From positions 1-25,654 of the forward strand of contig NKYR01000234.1 in assembly GCA_003184365.1 (NCBI GenBank): 25,654 bases of DNA. Direction: 5' to 3'. Source of the DNA: Evernia prunastri (taxonomy: Eukaryota; Ascomycota; Lecanoromycetes; Lecanorales; Parmeliaceae). This document shows positions 21,067 to 25,654 of the stretch, piece by piece (the first letter of the stretch is position 1; each line of letters opens with the position of its first letter). The notes under the pieces were generated by a model. That model had not been told where the DNA came from and made no database searches. It saw only the letters and a list, made by a program, of their open reading frames with translations. The position numbers and the translations under genes were made by a program.

Positions 21067-21402
21067 AAGATGATTGGCTTTTGTCGTTGAGAAGCGTAGG
21101 AGCAGGGTCTATTGCTTGAATCTGATACGATTTCGAACTCTTCTACGTGCTCGACGGATATGCGGGCCTAGACCCAATCGCTACACTGTGCGCACCACGG
21201 GCATCTCGCAGTGGACCCTGAACCACTACTTGGGGTGGGGTTTATATCGAGAATGCGGGGTCCGGTGCGGAACAATCTTCATTGTGGGAGTGAGGTCTCC
21301 TGATACACCGTGTCTGTTATACCCATCACTGTCTTTTACAGTCATCTCATTCTACGCACCTTCCAAGTCTTCGCCGACAATCACCACCCGCACCGAAACA
21401 GA
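21067..21402. other. Intergenic spacer and promoter of the MetE-like gene
   Basis: 336 bp between two plus-strand genes. No TATA box, RNA gene or repeat was identified. If the short upstream gene continues in another frame, its end would lie in the first 60 bases. Confidence 0.45.
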
Positions 21403-22809
21403 ATGCCTATCCCAACCGAAGTTGTAGGCTCATTGCCTCGTCCACAATGTACGCCTTGTCCCCACCTCACTCTCCTAAACCAGTGTCCTCCCTTTTCTCT
21501 CCCCCTGCTCACCCACCGCTAACATAGCAGCCAGACCTTCAAAAAGCCTATGCAGACTACGACGCCGGCACCATCAGCCGCGACGAGCTCGTCCAAGCGC
21601 AAGACAAAGCCGCCGAAGATTCCGTCACAAAGATGTCGCAGACCGGCGAGACCCTCCTGACAGACGGCGAACAGCGCGCCAGCTCTTTCGCGACCTATCC
21701 AATCATCGACACGCTGGGCGGGAAAGGCTTGGCGGACAATTTGGCGGCGGATGGGCAGTATTTCGTAACCTCTCTCCCTTCTCCCTTGTGCCCTTATATT
21801 TCTGTTCATCAACGGGACGTGATCGTGACGACTGTGTTTTAGGGGAAAGGGGCTAATGCTCTGCGGCCCAGGCGATCTTCGACGACGGTCATCACCGCCA
21901 GTTGCCCCGCCTCAAGAGCGGTCCGTTGACCTACAAAACGTATGCCTATGAGAATTTCAAGAAGTCGTATCCGTACGCCAAAGGTCATGGTATGAAGCAG
22001 GCGGTTATCGCGCCGAGTATGCTATACCTGCTGTATCCGTTAAACGGCACGGTGGAAGGGTATCCGAAGGAGAAGTTCGTGGAGGATTTGGTGAACGAGT
22101 GTGAAAAGGACATCCGAGGCTGTTTTGAAGCGGGGGCGAAGAGGGTTTCGATGGACTTCACGGAGGGTAGTTGGCCTTGCTCTGGACGCTTGCTCTCGGA
22201 AAACGTAACCCCAGTTGACGGGATGATGCACAAGGCCGCCTGGCATCCAAGAACGACCCCCGCAACCCGTGGACCGGCGCCTCCCTGCTCCAAACCTTCA
22301 TCGACCTCAACAACCGCGTCCTGTCCCGCTTCTCCGCTGCCGAGCGCGCCAACATCGGCATCCACACCTGCCCCGGCGGCGACTGCGACTCGGTCCACTC
22401 CCACGAGGTCCCCTACAGCAACCTGCTGCCCTCCCTCTTCGCCATGAACGCCGGCTACTTCCTCATCCAGCTCGCGTCCGAGAGGGACAAGCCGAGCGTC
22501 TACCGGCAGATCGGGCGGTCCATCCGCCGCGACGCCGAGGGCGTCAAGCAGGTCGCTTTCATCGGCGTGATGAATCCGCTCGACCCGGCCGTGGAGAGCG
22601 CGGAGCAGGTGGCGGGGGATCTGGAGGAGGCGAGTCGCTGGATCGAGAAGGATCAGTTGGGGGCGACGGACGATTGCGGCTTCAGTCCTTTTAGCATTGA
22701 TGCGAAGCCGAAGCATGGGAGTCCGGATTTCGCGAGGGAGGTGGCGATGAGGAAGATTAGGGCGAGGGTTGAGGGGGCCAGGTTGGCGAGTGACAAGTTG
22801 GGTATTTGA
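21403..22809 (+). CDS. MetE-like (cobalamin-independent methionine synthase / UROD-fold) protein
   Basis: Exons 21403-21448, 21535-21764, 21872-22166 and 22235-22809 give 381 residues; introns are 86, 107 and 68 nt with CTAAC/CTAAT branch sequences in the first two. The start MPIPTEVVGSLPRP is typical of this family. The splices restore QYLQKAYADYDAG, QYFAIFDDGHHRQLPRL and FTEGRLASKNDPRN. Zinc ligands of the MetE catalytic domain can be traced: His234 and Cys236 in GIHTCPGGD, Glu273 in LIQLASERD and Cys338 in ATDDCGFSPF. MetE proper is about 750 residues with two barrels and transfers methyl from methyltetrahydrofolate to homocysteine. This protein has only one barrel, so it is a short paralogue whose methyl donor and acceptor are unknown. 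Exon 4 is markedly GC-rich at its start. It is convergent with the coiled-coil gene, 224 bp away. Confidence 0.88.
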
Positions 22810-23033
22810 TGGTTGAGGAAAGGACAGAGAAGAGGAAATCTTAGGGGCGTTTTTGGAAATAGGTCTTGTTCCACGGACTGAGCTTGGAAAAAGTGGGTAG
22901 TGGGGATTTTGTGGTTCGGCCTGAGGCGTTTCGTGTGTTTGATCGAGGTATGCTCAGGAGGTGCCCTCAGCGCAGGATTGCTTTCTTCAATGTTTTCCCC
23001 AGATATTTAGGCGTGGATCTGCTACATTGCACA

Positions 23034-25397
23034 TCATCGCTTCGTCACGAATCTATACCGATATGGTTGCTCTCGCTCCATCGACCCTTTCGCACCCTTC
23101 TCTTCCCTTCCCCACCCCCACATCAGCGCCTTGCCCATCTTCTCCCGTTCTCGGAACAGCAGCTGCATCCTCCGTCTCCATTCCCTCTCTCTGTTCTCCA
23201 CCACCTCCGCAAAACGTGCTTCCAGCTCGGCATTCACAATGGCGTTCGTTTTCTGTACGTCTTCGACCGCCTGCCGCGCTTCCTCTGCCTCCGCTGTAGA
23301 GGCTGTGAGTGCAGCGTTGGCCTTTTCGAGTTTCGCATTCAAGACGCGGATAGCAGACCGAAGCTCATTCTCCATGGGTGGATCGGCGATTTTGGAGGGT
23401 TCCGCCTGCTGCCTTTGAAGGCTTGCTATTCGCTGGTTCAGGGAGGCGATCTCTTCACTGTGAGCGTTCGTGAGACGGGCTTCGCGCTTCTGCATGCCGT
23501 CACCAGCTTTCAGAAGTGCAGAGCGCAAAGTCTGCATCTCTTTGGCATGCGTGGCTTTCAGCGAAGATAGCGTGCCCTCTTGTTGCTCGATTCTTTCGAT
23601 AGCATCTTTGTAAGCTGCTTCGTCAATATGACTGGTCGCCAGAACATGGTTATCGCTCTTCTCAGTCAATGGCTGTGCGTTTTCTTCGTGGACGTTTTTG
23701 CTGATAATACGTTTCTCCAAGTTCGCAATGTCCTGAGCCTGGCGATCATTTTGCTGCCCTAGACGGTCATTCTCATCTTCCACTGTCCCAACTAAGCGTC
23801 TTGTCTCTGCGAGCTGCTCGTGCGCATGATCGAGTTCCATCTTTATGGCTTTGAGCTCACTGTTAAGCGTTCGCAGTTCTTGATCCTTTCGATCGATGCT
23901 CTCGGTCAGCGACACAGCTTCATTGCCGCGGTGGATGGACTCTTTTCGCTCAAGCGCGATCTCGTTAGTCTTGGTTTCGAGGTCTGCGCTCATTCTTTTG
24001 ACGGTGGTCGCGTTGGCTTCCTGAATTGATGCGATCTGACTTTTATACCGTCCCGTCTCATCTCGAGCCGCCTGTAGCTGCTCTTCAAGAGACCGAATCC
24101 TGTCGTCTGCTGCATTCCTGGAGATTTCGGTTTCTTGACGCTCTTTCAATTCTTCTTGAACGGCATGTAGCTGTCCTTCAAGAGCCTTGATCCTTTCGTC
24201 CGCTGCGATTCTGTTCAATTCTGCATCTGCCTTGACAATGGCTAACTCCTGGACGGCGGGCTCGAACTTTGCTCTCAAAGAGGCCACCTTGGGAGTGTTA
24301 GGGACGGTCACCTCTTGCTCCTTGAGTCTCAGCTGCTCCTTCCAATGATCCCTTAGCTGCGAGTGCTGTTTTGTCAGCAAGTCTTGCTCGGCTTGATGAC
24401 GCTCTTGTTGCTCCACCCTGTCATTTCGAAGAAAATTGTTTTCTTGCTCCACCTCCTGATAGGCCAAACGACGCTCCTCATCTTCATATCGCATTCTCGC
24501 CACTTCCGCCTGCAGCGCCGAGATGCGCTCAAATACTTCTTCCGCAGCCTGGTCCTGGAGCATCTCGGTGTTCATCCGGGATAGAGGGGGAGCTTGGAGT
24601 CTTGCCTCCTCTTGCACACCCTCCTCAATGATGGCATGATTTCTCAATGGCGCTGGTGTAGATGTACCAAGCGGCTCGAATACGCTCTCTTCTGGTTGCC
24701 CACGGTCACCCCTGACTTCCTGAGTATAGTCCTGAGGATCTTCGTTTGCTTCGTCACCCTCGTCGAGAGCTTCGTCACATTGCCCTTTCTTCCACTTTTC
24801 GCGGTCTCTCATCCATTTCTCCATATTCATCGTAAAATCTTCCGGCCCTTCATCCTCACTACCTACCTCGTCCCTTTCTTTCTCCAAGTCCCCAACTACC
24901 ATACTACTTGGCTTATCTCCTAGACCTCCTAAATCAATCGTGTAGTTACCCAATGGATCCTCTCCCTCGTTGCTTTCGGCTTCTTCCTGCTCATCTCCAT
25001 TAGGCTCCTCTTCAGTTTCACGGGGCCTATGCTCATCCATCCGTTGGTTACCCTGAAACGCCTGTTCGAATCCTATTGGAGGCGCCACTTTTTCTCTACT
25101 TCCCAGCTGCGCGAGGTCTATAGTGTAATTTTCCATACTGAAGTCGCCCAAGCTGCCGTCACTGGAACCCGACACGGAAGATGCGAACGAGCGCGTACGT
25201 CGCTGACGCTGGGACGATCCCAGGCGCCCCTTCTTTAATAGCGAACTCCGGCGGAACACTCCCGAGGCTGAGGAAGGTCGAGGAAATGGAAGAGTCGAGT
25301 TGAAGGAAGGAGTTGAGAAGATTGATGAGGGAAGGAGGTGCGATTGAGCGTGTAGTGCGGGGCTGGGAGGTGGAGAGGGCGAGGCTGGTTTAGACAT
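23034..25397 (-). CDS. Large coiled-coil protein, possibly spindle-pole-body/cytoskeletal
   Basis: An intronless frame of 787 residues; ATG at 25397 (MSKPASPSPPPSPALHAQS). Residues 1-80 are Ser/Pro/Arg-rich and disordered. Between 90 and 230 a short motif recurs four times: NYTIDL (90-95), NYTIDL (151-156), DFTMNM (187-192) and DYTQEV (223-228), separated by acidic stretches. About 280-750 is nearly continuous coiled coil, including a near-repeat of 31 residues (IAADERIKALEGQL / NAADDRIRSLEEQL). The C-terminus has a basic, Trp-rich block (REREWRRRMQLLFREREK, MGKALMWGWGREE). Family knowledge: fungal coiled-coil proteins with such a C-terminal block have been linked to spindle pole bodies and NIMA-associated proteins, but I place it there only by resemblance. 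No motor, kinase or membrane segment is present. Confidence 0.8.
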   Translation of the reverse strand: MSKPASPSPPPSPALHAQSHLLPSSIFSTPSFNSTLPFPRPSSASGVFRRSSLLKKGRLGSSQRQRRTRSFASSVSGSSDGSLGDFSMENYTIDLAQLGSREKVAPPIGFEQAFQGNQRMDEHRPRETEEEPNGDEQEEAESNEGEDPLGNYTIDLGGLGDKPSSMVVGDLEKERDEVGSEDEGPEDFTMNMEKWMRDREKWKKGQCDEALDEGDEANEDPQDYTQEVRGDRGQPEESVFEPLGTSTPAPLRNHAIIEEGVQEEARLQAPPLSRMNTEMLQDQAAEEVFERISALQAEVARMRYEDEERRLAYQEVEQENNFLRNDRVEQQERHQAEQDLLTKQHSQLRDHWKEQLRLKEQEVTVPNTPKVASLRAKFEPAVQELAIVKADAELNRIAADERIKALEGQLHAVQEELKERQETEISRNAADDRIRSLEEQLQAARDETGRYKSQIASIQEANATTVKRMSADLETKTNEIALERKESIHRGNEAVSLTESIDRKDQELRTLNSELKAIKMELDHAHEQLAETRRLVGTVEDENDRLGQQNDRQAQDIANLEKRIISKNVHEENAQPLTEKSDNHVLATSHIDEAAYKDAIERIEQQEGTLSSLKATHAKEMQTLRSALLKAGDGMQKREARLTNAHSEEIASLNQRIASLQRQQAEPSKIADPPMENELRSAIRVLNAKLEKANAALTASTAEAEEARQAVEDVQKTNAIVNAELEARFAEVVENREREWRRRMQLLFREREKMGKALMWGWGREEKGAKGSMEREQPYRYRFVTKR

Positions 25398-25573
25398 TTC
25401 GGTTATGATACAACACACTTTGGGTTTTAAATGATGGAGGTAAGCATCGCAAAACAGTTTTGTAAATGTACGACAGCGATCTGTAAGACGTGTGGACTGT
25501 CTGTTCGTGTTGTTTACATTGTGCGGACTTCAGGCTTAGTGTACCTTGCAGAAATCTTGTCTCCAATAGCTTT
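25398..25573. promoter_or_regulatory. Upstream flank of the coiled-coil gene
   Basis: Short region upstream of the ATG at 25397 on the minus strand. It should contain the promoter and 5' UTR, but I see no clear core element. Confidence 0.35.
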
Positions 25574-25648
25574 AGACCCCCTGCTTAGGCCGATTTAGCG
25601 CCATCTTTAATTTTTTAGTGCATTGTGAGTCGGCCCCGCAGGGGGTCT
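25574..25648. repeat. 75-nt hairpin, MITE or transposon-end candidate
   Basis: Arms AGACCCCCTGC (25574-25584) and GCAGGGGGTCT (25638-25648) are perfect reverse complements of 11 bp. Inside them GGCCGA (25588-25593) pairs with TCGGCC (25630-25635) after a TTA/CC bulge. The loop is 36 nt and AT-rich. Long perfect arms with GC-rich ends suggest a miniature inverted-repeat element or one end of a larger transposon cut off by the window. No protein or tRNA fold explains it. Confidence 0.75.
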
Positions 25649-25654
25649 GCACCA

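Noticed and set aside
21985..22716. Minus-strand frame of 243 codons
   Set aside because: Antisense of MetE-like exons 3-4 and crosses their intron; no recognisable domain.
22866..23570. Plus-strand open frame of 234 codons
   Set aside because: It lies largely opposite the well-supported coiled-coil gene, has no motif and is rich in residues expected from antisense of a Glu/Arg-rich gene.
1..25654. CRISPR array, bacterial operon or phage features
   Set aside because: No spaced short repeats of that type; the genes are intron-containing and fungal in family content.

Overview
This window looks like nuclear DNA of a filamentous ascomycete (Pezizomycotina). The genes carry short spliceosomal introns (46-107 nt, plus one candidate of 318 nt), mostly GT-AG with CTAAC/CTAAT-like branch sites. 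The families present are typical fungal ones: a secreted subtilase, a DHA1-type MFS transporter, peroxisomal AMACR, a MetE-like protein, HeLo/STAND-type N-terminal domains and a Tad-like LINE. Three single-base 'n' positions (191, 369, 1502), all near repeats, suggest a draft assembly with joins. I cannot name a genus.

Layout. 1-1770: debris of a Tad-like non-LTR retrotransposon on the minus strand, with a ~189-bp sequence present twice (1-190 and 1579-1767). 1768-3666: no gene supported. 3667-4209 (+): small, probably secreted fungal protein. 4600-5155 (-): unknown gene whose frame breaks at a 7-base G/C run. 5156-6632: no gene, but a 21-base C tract. 6633-8267 (-): four-exon secreted subtilisin-like protease. 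8960-10700 (-): four-exon MFS transporter with a GC-AG intron. 10701-13808: about 3 kb without a clear gene, holding several inverted repeats, a purine tract and possible gene relics. 13809-17693 (-): a three-exon gene of about 1172 codons, joining a fungal STAND-type N-terminal domain to a charged helix, a middle folded block and a long R/S/E/D-rich tail. 18469-19681 (+): alpha-methylacyl-CoA racemase/CoA-transferase III ending in SKL. 20353-21066 (+): a second, short protein with a similar N-terminal helical domain. 21403-22809 (+): four-exon MetE-like protein with its zinc ligands in place. 23034-25397 (-): intronless 787-residue coiled-coil protein. 25574-25648: a 75-nt hairpin resembling a small transposon end.

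I see no operon-like or biosynthetic logic. The transporter and protease are adjacent and co-oriented. The two STAND-type N-domain genes flank the racemase and could belong to a self/non-self or stress-signalling neighbourhood, but that is inference. Exon boundaries were chosen by hand from splice motifs and frame continuity; all joins given here keep the reading frame.
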